Part shown: positions 46,179-57,400 of the stretch, one piece after another | Position numbering within the stretch: position 1 is the stretch's first letter | Layout of the letters: every line of letters starts with the position of its first letter | Source of the DNA: Alicyclobacillus sacchari | Lineage (GTDB): Bacteria > Bacillota > Bacilli > Alicyclobacillales > Alicyclobacillaceae | Reading direction: 5' to 3' | Length of the DNA: 64,000 nt | Assembly: GCF_004366795.1 (NCBI RefSeq) | Contig: NZ_SORF01000002.1 | Span: 1-64,000, forward strand | Made by a program: the position numbers and the translations under genes | The notes under the pieces: model-generated | What the model was told of the DNA's origin: nothing | Databases searched by the model: none | Seen by the model: only the letters and a program-made list of their open reading frames with translations

Positions 46179-46659
46179 CGAGAAGGAACAAATTCGCATC
46201 GGGATTGCGGAAGGAGCTATTTTAACTGGTTCCGGGACGTTGATGACTGCAGGCCTCGGATCGTGTGTCGGGCTAGTGATCTATGACGAAACGCGTCTGT
46301 TGGCCGGGATGGTACACATTATGTTGCCAGAGAGTCCGCATGTGCAACCGCCTCACCCGCAAAAATATGCTGACACTGGGATCGCCTGGCTCTATGAAAC
46401 GCTTCTACAGCAAGGAGCCAGCCATGCGCATCTGCGGGCGAAGTATGCTGGCGGTTCGCAAATGTTTCAGGCGTTGCAAATGGAGGGCTTACGAATCGGT
46501 GAGCGCAACGTCCGTGCCGTGTCCATGCATTTGGAGCGCCTGCAAATCCCCGTAATCGGCACCGACGTCGGAGGGCACGTCGGCCGTACGGTATGGTTTG
46601 AATTGCCGTCCCGGCGGTATTTCATTCGGACTGCGCGGGGTGATGAACGTCACTTGTAG
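46171..46659 (+). CDS. cheD: Chemoreceptor glutamine deamidase CheD
   Basis: This 162-residue deamidase has the catalytic Cys in GLGSCVGLVIYD and His in GMVHIMLPES. RIGIAEGAIL, KYADTGIAWL and the C-terminal DVGGHVGRTVWFEL fit the family. It converts receptor Gln to Glu and is sequestered by CheC. ATG 46171 overlaps cheC. In B. subtilis sigD follows; here a SwrB-like gene comes after only 36 bases. Confidence 0.94.
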   Translation: MVDEKEQIRIGIAEGAILTGSGTLMTAGLGSCVGLVIYDETRLLAGMVHIMLPESPHVQPPHPQKYADTGIAWLYETLLQQGASHAHLRAKYAGGSQMFQALQMEGLRIGERNVRAVSMHLERLQIPVIGTDVGGHVGRTVWFELPSRRYFIRTARGDERHL

Positions 46660-46695
46660 CCGACTTGTGAATCGCAATCGGAAGGAGGCGTCCAT

Positions 46696-47289
46696 CTGAT
46701 CGAGACGGTTGTACTTGCCATTGTCTGTGTCATACTGGTTGCCATTCTGTATGTTGTTACAGGTGGTTGGCGCAAATATCGGGGCGTGCGCGGTTTTCTT
46801 CAGTGGCTTCGTGAAGGCATGACCAGTGCCAACGGCATTGCCGTTGGGACGTCGCGCCAGCGCCCAAGCACGAGTTCGTCCTCTGCTTCCGCGGAAGCCG
46901 ACGGCGCGGCGGAAGCCATCGCTGTCCTGCGCGATCTGTACACCGAATTCGACGAGAAACATAAGGAACTGGCTAAAAGGATTGAGCGGTTGGAGCGGAT
47001 TTTGGGGGCAATGACACCGGTTCAATCGGTTGCTGGCCTAACTTGTGATGATCTGCCTGCAAGAGCGGCCAGTGAAGCGGTGACTATGGTGCAGGAAACC
47101 CGTGATGAGACCAAGCATTTGCGCATTGCCGCGGGCGCGACCTCTGAAGAGGTGTACTTTTCCATTTTGGACATGTTAAATACGGGAGCCTCGCATGGAC
47201 AGATCCGCGCGGCGCTCGGGGTCACAGATGAGCAGATTCATGTGGTCGAATCCTTATTGGCCGGCGATCCGGCACGGCGAAAAGATTAG
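46696..47289 (+). CDS. SwrB-like membrane-anchored protein, probable CTG start
   Basis: This protein of about 197 residues ends the fla/che operon where B. subtilis has swrB. A transmembrane segment (residues about 4-22, VVLAIVCVILVAILYVV) is followed by a basic stretch, a Ser-rich linker, a coiled coil (about 75-105, YTEFDEKHKELAKRIERLER) and a C-terminal helix-turn-helix-like segment (SILDMLNTGASHGQIRAALG). SwrB activates the FliP-containing export gate. No ATG, GTG or TTG lies in frame upstream of the membrane segment. A CTG at 46696 sits seven bases after AAGGAGG and would include it, whereas GTG 46786 would omit it. Assignment rests on position and layout. Confidence 0.65.
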   Translation: MIETVVLAIVCVILVAILYVVTGGWRKYRGVRGFLQWLREGMTSANGIAVGTSRQRPSTSSSSASAEADGAAEAIAVLRDLYTEFDEKHKELAKRIERLERILGAMTPVQSVAGLTCDDLPARAASEAVTMVQETRDETKHLRIAAGATSEEVYFSILDMLNTGASHGQIRAALGVTDEQIHVVESLLAGDPARRKD

Positions 47290-47303
47290 CCTTGAAGGCC
47301 GGT

Positions 47304-47333
47304 TGCCGAATTTTGCGGAACTGTGCTATATTA
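47304..47333 (+). promoter_or_regulatory. Promoter of rpsB
   Basis: TTGCCG (47304-47309) and TATATT (47328-47333) are 18 bases apart, and TGC just before the -10 gives an extended -10 element. The leader to rpsB is about 120 bases. It can form small hairpins (for example CCAC with GTGG near 47350, and TTGGC with GCCAA before the ribosome site), which would suit autoregulation by S2, but none is clear enough to assign. Confidence 0.65.
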
Positions 47334-47462
47334 TTCAGCAGTGCAATGGCCCACTTACGTGGAGTACACACGAACGAGGACACATGGTCAGGTGCCCAAG
47401 TTGTTGAGGGTTGGCTGTGTGAATGAGTTGTTCGGCGGCCAAACATAAAGGAGGAAGTCAGC

Positions 47463-48161
47463 TTGGCGATTATTTCAATGAAACAGTTGCTGGAGGCCGG
47501 TGTTCATTTTGGCCACCAAACGCGTCGTTGGAATCCAAAGATGGCGCGTTACATTTTTACTGAACGCAATGGCATTTACATCATTGACCTGCAAAAGACG
47601 GTTCGGAAAGTCGAAGAGGCGTACAACTTCGTGCGCGAGCTTGCTGCCGCAGGCGAAACCATTCTTTTCGTCGGCACGAAGAAGCAAGCGCAAGAAGCCG
47701 TGAAGGAAGAAGCAGAGCGTTGCAACATGTTTTATGTGAATCAGCGTTGGCTGGGTGGAACGCTCACAAACTTCAACACGATTCAAAAGCGCATCCGCAG
47801 GTTGCAAGAGCTGGAGCGGATGGAGCAAGACGGCACGTTTGATGTGCTTCCTAAGAAGGAAGTTATTCTTTTGAGAAAAGAAGCGGAGCGCCTCGAGAAG
47901 TTCCTTGGCGGGATCAAGGGAATGACGAAGATGCCAGGGGCCATGTTCGTGATCGATCCTCGCAAGGAACGCATTGCGGTTGCTGAGGCTCATAAATTAG
48001 GCATTCCAATTGTGGCCATTGTCGATACCAACTGCGATCCGGACGAAATCGATTATGTCATTCCTGGAAATGACGACGCGATTCGCGCTGTTCGCCTGTT
48101 GACCGGAAAGATGGCCGATGCGGTGCTGGAAGGTACGCAAGGGGAAGAAACCACCGCGTGA
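47463..48161 (+). CDS. rpsB: 30S ribosomal protein S2
   Basis: This 232-residue protein matches S2 throughout: [53 protein letters not shown] and [15 protein letters not shown] are family hallmarks. The start is TTG 47463 after AAAGGAGGAAG; ATG 47478 is in frame but farther from that site. It has its own promoter and a terminator before tsf. Confidence 0.97.
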   Translation: MAIISMKQLLEAGVHFGHQTRRWNPKMARYIFTERNGIYIIDLQKTVRKVEEAYNFVRELAAAGETILFVGTKKQAQEAVKEEAERCNMFYVNQRWLGGTLTNFNTIQKRIRRLQELERMEQDGTFDVLPKKEVILLRKEAERLEKFLGGIKGMTKMPGAMFVIDPRKERIAVAEAHKLGIPIVAIVDTNCDPDEIDYVIPGNDDAIRAVRLLTGKMADAVLEGTQGEETTA

Positions 48162-48170
48162 TGCAACGCG

Positions 48171-48208
48171 AAAGGTGGCGGGTGCATGGCGCTCTCGTCA
48201 CCTTTTTT
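48171..48208 (+). terminator. Intrinsic terminator between rpsB and tsf
   Basis: GGTGGCGGG (48174-48182) pairs with CTCGTCACC (48194-48202) including two wobbles, flanked by AAA and a run of six T. Some read-through to tsf is likely, since rpsB-tsf are usually co-transcribed. Confidence 0.8.
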
Positions 48209-48294
48209 GTGTCGGCATTTCATCTTCACATCGTGTGATCGCACGTTACTCGTTTGGTGATGATCCTGGTGAATCTTAGGGGGAAATTGCAGAT

Positions 48295-50316
<2,022 letters not shown>

Positions 50317-50337
50317 AGTCCGACGCTACCGAGGGGG

Positions 50338-51111
50338 ATGCCAGACTTGTTTAAAAGTTTCGGGCGCGGTCAGAGAACCAGTGCAACCACAGTCGAGCAT
50401 CCGGCGCTCCAGGTCAAACCTAGGCACATCGGCATTATCATGGACGGGAATGGCCGTTGGGCTAAAAAGCGAGGATTGCCCCGTATGGCTGGACACCATG
50501 CGGGCATGCTGGCGATGCGTGAGGCCATACGAGCGTGTGACGATTTTGGGATCGAATGTGTTACGTTATATGCATTCTCAACCGAAAACTGGAAGAGGCC
50601 GGTTGCTGAAGTGGAATACTTGATGCGCCTGCCGGAACAATTTTTTCGAAATGAGATTGACGAGTTAATCAAACGAGGTGTCAAGATTCGATTCTTGGGA
50701 GATACCTCACGGCTACCTCCTTACACGCAGGAAACGGTTCGCACAGCAGTCCAGCGAACCGAGCACAACACCGGAATGACGGTGAACTTTGCGCTGAATT
50801 ATGGCGGGCGAACGGAACTGATGTCGGCCATTGAACGGTACGCGAAGGAAGTTGCCGAGGGGCGTGCGACGGTGGGTGACCTGACGGAAGCGAAGTTCGA
50901 TCGCTATCTCGATACCGCAGGCTTACCTCCTCTCGACCTGATTATTCGAACAAGCGGTGAAATCCGTCTGAGCAACTTCTTGCTTTGGCAAGCGGCGTAC
51001 GCAGAATTGTGGTTCACAGAGGTACTGTGGCCTGATTTCACACGAGATGATCTGTTCCAAGCAATTTCCGATTATGGAAAGCGCAAACGCCGTTTTGGCG
51101 CCATCGAGTAG
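50338..51111 (+). CDS. uppS: Undecaprenyl diphosphate synthase (UppS)
   Basis: This 257-residue cis-prenyltransferase makes the C55 carrier lipid for wall synthesis. The catalytic Asp lies in GIIMDGNGRWAKKRG, and the conserved YAFSTENWKRP and RTSGEIRLSNFLLWQAAYAE are present, the latter binding the diphosphate. A short basic N-terminal tail precedes the core. The ATG at 50338 follows GAGGGGG. cdsA comes 10 bases after. Confidence 0.96.
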   Translation: MPDLFKSFGRGQRTSATTVEHPALQVKPRHIGIIMDGNGRWAKKRGLPRMAGHHAGMLAMREAIRACDDFGIECVTLYAFSTENWKRPVAEVEYLMRLPEQFFRNEIDELIKRGVKIRFLGDTSRLPPYTQETVRTAVQRTEHNTGMTVNFALNYGGRTELMSAIERYAKEVAEGRATVGDLTEAKFDRYLDTAGLPPLDLIIRTSGEIRLSNFLLWQAAYAELWFTEVLWPDFTRDDLFQAISDYGKRKRRFGAIE

Positions 51112-51121
51112 GTGTCCGCTT

Positions 51122-51919
51122 ATGTTGAAGCAGCGGGTTATCACAGCTGTGATCGCAGGTTTGGTCGTGTTATTCGTGTTGCTCTTTGGCGGCACAATCG
51201 GCTGGCGCTGGCTGGTGTGGATGTGCACCGTGGCCGGCGTCGTCGAGTTTTCCGTTATGTTTGGGCGTCGATGGTACGGACCTCCGACTGTGTTTGGAGC
51301 ACTTCTCGTCACATTGGTGGAATGGTTTCCGCACGCGCTGTATCACCCGTTTCTTCTATATCTCATTGTTGCGATTGTCTTCGCGGTTCCGGTTTTTACA
51401 AGAAGCCCTGCCGATCTCAAACCGTTTTCCATGTTGGTGTTTGGAGCCTTGTACATCGGGGCGGGTGGCTTTGCGCTCATTGGGCTGCGCGATCTCCCGG
51501 TTGGTTGGTTTTGGCTGTGGCTATTCCTCATTTCGATTTGGATGTCGGATACGGCCGCGTATTTTGTGGGCAGGTTTTTGGGCGGGCCAAAATTGTTGCC
51601 CGCCATCAGTCCTGGAAAGACCATCAGCGGGATGATCGGTGGCATTGTTGGAGCCGCTTTCGGAGCTTGTCTATTCGGATGGATTGCTCATCCGGTGCAT
51701 GCCGGCGCGTATCCGCTGCTTGGGGCTCTGATTTCTGTGACTGGCCAACTCGGGGATTTAATCGAGAGTGCGTATAAGCGATCCGCCGGCGTTAAAGATT
51801 CGGGGAAGTTGTTACCGGGTCATGGCGGATTGCTGGATCGGATCGATAGCTTGCTGTTCGCAGCCCCGTTTGCACTGTGGATGATTGAGATTGGACTGCA
51901 TGGATGGTTCGGCGTCTGA
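51122..51919 (+). CDS. cdsA: Phosphatidate cytidylyltransferase
   Basis: This 265-residue membrane enzyme makes CDP-diacylglycerol for phospholipids. About eight hydrophobic segments are seen. The C-terminal signature has SAYKRSAGVKDSGKLLPGHG and then GLLDRIDS, with the key Lys-Asp and Asp-Arg. SDTAAYFVGRFLGG and SPGKTISG are also conserved. ATG 51122 follows GTAGGTG; an upstream frame to 51047 overlaps uppS. Confidence 0.95.
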   Translation: MLKQRVITAVIAGLVVLFVLLFGGTIGWRWLVWMCTVAGVVEFSVMFGRRWYGPPTVFGALLVTLVEWFPHALYHPFLLYLIVAIVFAVPVFTRSPADLKPFSMLVFGALYIGAGGFALIGLRDLPVGWFWLWLFLISIWMSDTAAYFVGRFLGGPKLLPAISPGKTISGMIGGIVGAAFGACLFGWIAHPVHAGAYPLLGALISVTGQLGDLIESAYKRSAGVKDSGKLLPGHGGLLDRIDSLLFAAPFALWMIEIGLHGWFGV

Positions 51920-51949
51920 CCCGGTTGGGCATGCGGAGGTTGATGAGAT

Positions 51950-53104
51950 ATGACATATGTAACGATTCTAGGCAGCACTGGGGCAATCGGAACCCGTACC
52001 CTAGAAGTGCTTGCCGCATTAGGGGATACATATCAGGTGGCCGGACTCGCCGCGGGGCGCAACGTGGAATTGTTGGCAGAGCAAATCTGCCGTTTTCATC
52101 CACAGATTGTTGCGGTTGCGGACGAGGAAAGTCGAGCGAGACTGCTTTCCCTCTTGGACCGGAGCGACGCACCTGAGGTACTGGTGGGCGACGAGGGGCT
52201 GATCGCATGCGCAAGTCTACCCGCTCCAGTCGTGGTCAATGCAGTCATGGGGGCTCGCGGAATTTTGCCGGCTCTGGCTGCCGTGCGCCGGGGGGCTCGT
52301 CTAGCTCTTGCAAACAAGGAGTGCCTTGTGGCCGCTGGGACGTTCATCATGCGCGAAGCCGCTGCGGCAAATGCTGAGATCGTGCCGGTCGACAGTGAAC
52401 ACTGTGCCTTGCACCAATGTATGCAAAGTGGGAGACCTTCGGAAGTTCGACGTTGGATTTTAACAGCTTCTGGCGGGCCATTTCGGACATGGCGTCGGGA
52501 AGACTTGGCATCCGTTACGGTCGCCGACGCGCTGAAACATCCCAACTGGAATATGGGCAAAAAGATTACAGTCGATAGTGCGACCATGATGAACAAAGGG
52601 CTGGAAGTCATTGAAGCGCATCATTTGTTTGACGCGCCATATGATAAGATAGCTGTGCTTGTACACCCGGAGAGCATCGTGCATTCACTTGTCGAGTACG
52701 AAGATGGTTCGTTGATGGCTCAGCTTGCCACGCACGACATGCGATTGCCAATCCAATATGCCGTGACCTATCCGGAACGCGTTAGTCTCCCTTGGCCAAG
52801 GCTTAGTCTTGCCACAGTTGGCGGTTTGACGTTCGAAGAACCGGATGTGGAGAAGTTTCCAGCTCTTCGGTTGGCAATGGATGCGGGGCGTGCTGGCGGA
52901 TATGCGCCGTGTGTCTTGAACGCCGCGAACGAGGTGGCTGTGGACGCGTTTTTGCGAAATCAGATTTCGTATTCGCGTATCACATCGCTCGTCTCGGAGG
53001 TACTCGACGACTTGCATTCGGGATCGCCTTCGTCCATTGATGACGTGTTGCATATGGATGGGCTGGCACGGGAACGAGCGCGACTCTTATTAACGAAGGG
53101 TTGA
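51950..53104 (+). CDS. dxr: 1-deoxy-D-xylulose 5-phosphate reductoisomerase
   Basis: This 384-residue enzyme catalyses the second step of the non-mevalonate isoprenoid path, supplying UppS. The NADPH site is ILGSTGAIGTRTLEV. The metal and substrate loop reads VPVDSEHCALHQC, where SEHSA is more common, and LANKECLVAAG, where NKESLV is more common, so Ser is replaced by Cys twice. SGGPFR and HPNWNMGKKITVDSATMMNKG are intact. ATG 51950 follows GGAGGTTGATG. Confidence 0.95.
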   Translation: MTYVTILGSTGAIGTRTLEVLAALGDTYQVAGLAAGRNVELLAEQICRFHPQIVAVADEESRARLLSLLDRSDAPEVLVGDEGLIACASLPAPVVVNAVMGARGILPALAAVRRGARLALANKECLVAAGTFIMREAAAANAEIVPVDSEHCALHQCMQSGRPSEVRRWILTASGGPFRTWRREDLASVTVADALKHPNWNMGKKITVDSATMMNKGLEVIEAHHLFDAPYDKIAVLVHPESIVHSLVEYEDGSLMAQLATHDMRLPIQYAVTYPERVSLPWPRLSLATVGGLTFEEPDVEKFPALRLAMDAGRAGGYAPCVLNAANEVAVDAFLRNQISYSRITSLVSEVLDDLHSGSPSSIDDVLHMDGLARERARLLLTKG

Positions 53105-53111
53105 TGACGGA

Positions 53112-54380
53112 TTGCCAATTGTAGCGCACCTCGAATTCTACCTGGAGGCGGCTATTGCCATCGTCCTGGTCTTTGCCGTCTGCATCACATTGCACGAGTT
53201 TGGACACTTTTACGTAGCGAAGAAGTGCGGTGTGGCGGTTCCGGTATTCGCTATCGGCTTCGGTCCAAAGTTGTGCAAGTTCAAGCGTGGTGGCACAGAA
53301 TACTCCGTTCGCCTGTTTCCGCTTGGCGGTTTCGTGCAAATGGCCGGGGAGGCGCCACAGGAAGCCTGGTTTCCTGTAGGTCAGCCTGTTGCCTTTCGTG
53401 TCAATGAGCTTGGCGAAATTGTTGCGCTTGGCGATGTTAAGGATTTGCCCGATGCAGAGGTGGGAACGGTACGCCGAGCCGATTTAACGGATGCTCTTGA
53501 AATGACCATTCAGATGGCGCAGGGGGTGCGCACGTATCCCGTTCGCCCGTATGCGCGCGTGATGTTGAATGCACGTTCGTCCGTGCCGATTGTCGAAAAA
53601 CATGAACAGGTTGTAGGGAAGCCATTGTGGCAGCGGGCCGCGATCATACTCGCTGGGCCTGTGATGAATTTGCTTTTGGCTGGTTTTCTGTTTTCTGCCG
53701 TCAACACGTACACGGGTGTACCGACGACGACAATCGGGACGGTCGAATCACATATGCCGGCACAGATGGCTGGGTTAAGAGTCGGCGACCGGATTGCCCA
53801 GGTGGATAATCAAACTATCCGCTCTTGGGGCGAGCTGGTGGAGGTCGTGGGACGCAATGGTTACCGCGGCGGACAACCGCAACCGCTTCACGTCGTCGCT
53901 GTGCGCAATGGGGTTGCGCAGGATGTGACGCTGACACCGAAACTCGTCAATGGCATGCCGATGATTGGAATTGACGCGCAGGTGTCGCATAATCCTGTGC
54001 ACACGGTGCCTGCCGGTTTCTCGGCCTTGGGTCGGGATATTGCGCTCACGGTACATGGTTATGTCGGTCTGTTCGTACATCATCAGTTCCAAACATTGTC
54101 CGGTCCGGTTGGGATCGCGCATGTGATCACGCAGCAATTGCGGTTCGGCTTTTGGAACGTCGTTGCCGTGGCAGGGGCATTGAGTCTTGGACTAGGGCTG
54201 TTTAACCTGCTTCCGATCCCGGCGCTTGACGGTGGGCGATTGCTGTTTATGGTGATTGAGTTAGTTCGGGGGAGGCGTGTCGACCCCGAAAAAGAGGGCT
54301 TTGTGCATTTCGTGGGTTTTGCGTTGGTGATGCTGTTTGCTGTCGTGATCACATACCGTGACGTGACCCATCTGTTTTGA
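53112..54380 (+). CDS. rseP: Site-2 intramembrane metalloprotease RseP/RasP
   Basis: This 422-residue membrane protease cuts anti-sigma factors and leftover signal peptides. The zinc site is HEFGH at residues 28-32, and the third ligand lies in LLPIPALDGGRLLF. One PDZ domain sits at about 210-285 (GTVESHMPAQMAGLRVGDRI). The region at about 95-165 is less conserved. The start is TTG 53112, with only a weak AAGGG 11 bases upstream. proS usually follows in Bacilli but is absent. Confidence 0.93.
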   Translation: MPIVAHLEFYLEAAIAIVLVFAVCITLHEFGHFYVAKKCGVAVPVFAIGFGPKLCKFKRGGTEYSVRLFPLGGFVQMAGEAPQEAWFPVGQPVAFRVNELGEIVALGDVKDLPDAEVGTVRRADLTDALEMTIQMAQGVRTYPVRPYARVMLNARSSVPIVEKHEQVVGKPLWQRAAIILAGPVMNLLLAGFLFSAVNTYTGVPTTTIGTVESHMPAQMAGLRVGDRIAQVDNQTIRSWGELVEVVGRNGYRGGQPQPLHVVAVRNGVAQDVTLTPKLVNGMPMIGIDAQVSHNPVHTVPAGFSALGRDIALTVHGYVGLFVHHQFQTLSGPVGIAHVITQQLRFGFWNVVAVAGALSLGLGLFNLLPIPALDGGRLLFMVIELVRGRRVDPEKEGFVHFVGFALVMLFAVVITYRDVTHLF

Positions 54381-54402
54381 GGGGTTCCGTTTCTGAAATC
54401 GC

Positions 54403-54440
54403 AAAACAGGGACGAGTGTTCGCCCCTGTTTTGTATTTCT
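54403..54440 (+). terminator. Intrinsic terminator between rseP and polC
   Basis: AAAACAGGG (54403-54411) pairs perfectly with CCCTGTTTT (54424-54432), followed by GTATTTCT. It ends the frr-to-rseP transcript 22 bases after rseP. Confidence 0.85.
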
Positions 54441-54474
54441 AAAGTTGCAGAGGTACGCAGGAGGGCCTGTTACG

Positions 54475-57400
54475 ATGTCTGCTGTGTTAGATCATTTGCC
54501 ATCAGAACGTGCACTGGGACGGGTGAACCGTGTTCTGGTCGACGTGGCAGGTCGAAGAGTCCGGATCGAAGTCGCAAACCCACTGCGGTCAAGTTCCTTG
54601 GGTGGGGATGATGAAAGTCGCTTAGCGTCCGAACTCTCGCAGTATTATCTCGATCTTTGCGATTTGCGCGAGATTTGCCGTGAGCATTTTGGCGAGTCTT
54701 GCACTTGCCAGTGGCGTACCGACGCTGTCGAGCATTCGCTGTCGGTCAGTGAACTTGCCATGCTGACGAAAATTTTGTGCGACGGGTATAGTCGCGTTGA
54801 ACCGATTGCAGGAAAGTTATTGGCTCAAGCGCAGGTGCTTCCGCAGATCCAGAACGGACATGGTTATGTCCAATTGTGCTTTGCGGCTCAGCCTGTCGTG
54901 GACAAGCTTAACCAGAAGGGCGTGAGCGACTGGTTAGCGCGGGAATCCCAGGAGGCGTTTGGACTTTCACTCTCGTTTGCGCTGCATGTGAGTCGCGAGC
55001 GTGAAGAGGAGCTTGAAAAGTTACGATCCCGCTTGCAAGCGGAAGAGGAAGAACGGGTTCAGCAGTTGCTTGCGGAAGAGGAAACTCGCATCCGAGCGAA
55101 AGAGGCGGATGAGCGCCCGACCCATAAAGCGGGCCGCGATACGGGTGTGGATAGCGTCGAGCCGTTGGTGGTCGGCCAGATCTATGCAGAGCCTGAGCCC
55201 ATTGCGATTCGCGAAATTGTCGATGAAATGCGCAGGGCGTCCATTGTCGGTCGGGTGTTTCGCCACGAACGACGTACGCTTGCAAGCGGCAGAACGCTTA
55301 TCCAGTTCAACATTACCGATTTCACAGACTCCATTTCAGCCAAAATGTTTGTTCAGCACGAGCGCGACTTGGCGGCGCTTGAAACGTTCGGGGACGGCGT
55401 CTGGGTAAGATTGCAAGGACAAGTTCAGTTTGACACGTATGCGAAAGAAATCGTCTTTATGGCGCAGGCGATGCGCCCGGAACCGGCTCCTGTGCGGCGT
55501 GACGAGGCGGAGGAAAAGCGGATCGAACTGCATGCGCACACGGTCATGTCCGCTCAAGACGGCGTTGCAAGTGCCGCGGATCTCGTGCGGCGTGCGGCGC
55601 AATGGGGACATCCGGCGATTGCGATTACCGATCACGGCGGTGTGCAATCTTTTCCGGAAGCTTATGGAGCGGCTAAGAAGCAAGGAATACGGCTCTTGCT
55701 TGGGGTTGAAGCGTACGTCGTAGACGATGGTGGATTAGTGGTCTACCGCGAGCGCGAACAGCCGTTCACGGACGAGACAACATTTGTGATATTTGATACG
55801 GAAACGACAGGTTTGAATGCGCGGGAGGACACGCTGATTGAAATCGCGGCAGTGAAGGTGCAGGGCGGTGAGATCGTCGACACGTACGCCTCGCTCATCG
55901 ATCCGGAACGCCCAATCTCACCGAAGATCACGGAGCTGACCGGTATATCGAATGACATGGTCAAAGGTCAGCCTAAGTTAGAGGACGTGTTGCCCGCGTT
56001 CCGCGAGTTTGTCCAAGGGGCCATTTTAGTAGCGCATAATGCCGAATTTGATGTTGGTTTTTTAAACCAGTGCGCCGACAGGCTAGGAATGCCTGCCTGG
56101 GAGGAACCGGTCATTGACACCCTCGCTTTGGCTCGCGCCTTGTATCCGGGTGAGAAAAATTACAAGCTAAAGACGTTGACGCAAAAGTTCGCGGTCGAAT
56201 TGGTCAATCACCACCGTGCATTGGCCGACTCTGAAGCGACGGCGAAAGTGTTCCTGCACATGTTGAAGGATTGCAAGGAACGCGGACTTGTCGATGTCTC
56301 GCATTTAAATCAGTTGCGGGGTCAGGTCGATATCGCGCGCGTAAGGCCGTTTCACGCGACCATTTTAGTGCGCAACCGCGACGGCTTGCGCAACCTTTAC
56401 CGCCTTGTATCCATGGCCAACACGGAATATCTGCATCGCGTACCACGCTTGCCGAAAAGTGTGCTCGCGCAATTTCGCGAGGGACTGCTCATCGGTACGG
56501 CCTGTCGCCAAGGGGAGCTCATCGAATCGTTTATTCGCGGTAAATCGATCGATGAAATTGAGGCGGTATGTGAGTTCTATGATTATCTGGAAATCCAACC
56601 GCCAAGCCACTATGAGCCATTGATTCGCGATGAGCTGCTGCCGTCGTTCGAACATGTTCGCGAGATATTGCGCCAGATTGTCGACATGGGAAAGCGCCTA
56701 AACAAGCCGGTTGTCGCAACTGGGGACGTGCATTTTCTCGACGAGCACGATCACGTCTATCGCGAAATCTTTTTACAGTCTCAGAAGTTGGATACCAAAC
56801 AGCCTCCGCTGTATTTTCGTACCACTGAGGAAATGTTGGCGGAATTCTCGTTTCTCGGTGATGATGCTCGGTCCGTCGTGATCCATCATCCGCAAGATGT
56901 CGCGCAACTTTGTGAGGATGTCAAGCCGATTCCCGACGACCTTCATACACCCGTGATCGAGGGCGCAGAAGAGGAGATTCGGTCGCTGTCATACCGCAAG
57001 GCCACGGAAATCTACGGCACTCCACTGCCCGATATCGTCGAGAAGCGACTTGAAAAGGAGCTTCACTCGATCATCTCGAATGGCTTTTCTGTGATCTATC
57101 TGATTGCGCACAAGCTCGTGACCAAGTCGCTATCAGACGGGTATTTGGTCGGCAGCCGCGGATCGGTCGGTTCATCGCTGGTTGCGACGATGACAGACAT
57201 CACCGAGGTCAATCCGTTGCCGCCGCACTACGTCTGTCCGAACTGCAAATACAGCGAGTTCTTCCTACAAGGTGAATATGGATCTGGCTTCGACTTGCCG
57301 GAAAAGGCTTGCCCGCATTGTGGCACATCCTTGCGCAAGGATGGGCAAGACATCCCGTTTGAGACGTTTTTAGGCTTCGATGGGGACAAAGTGCCCGATA

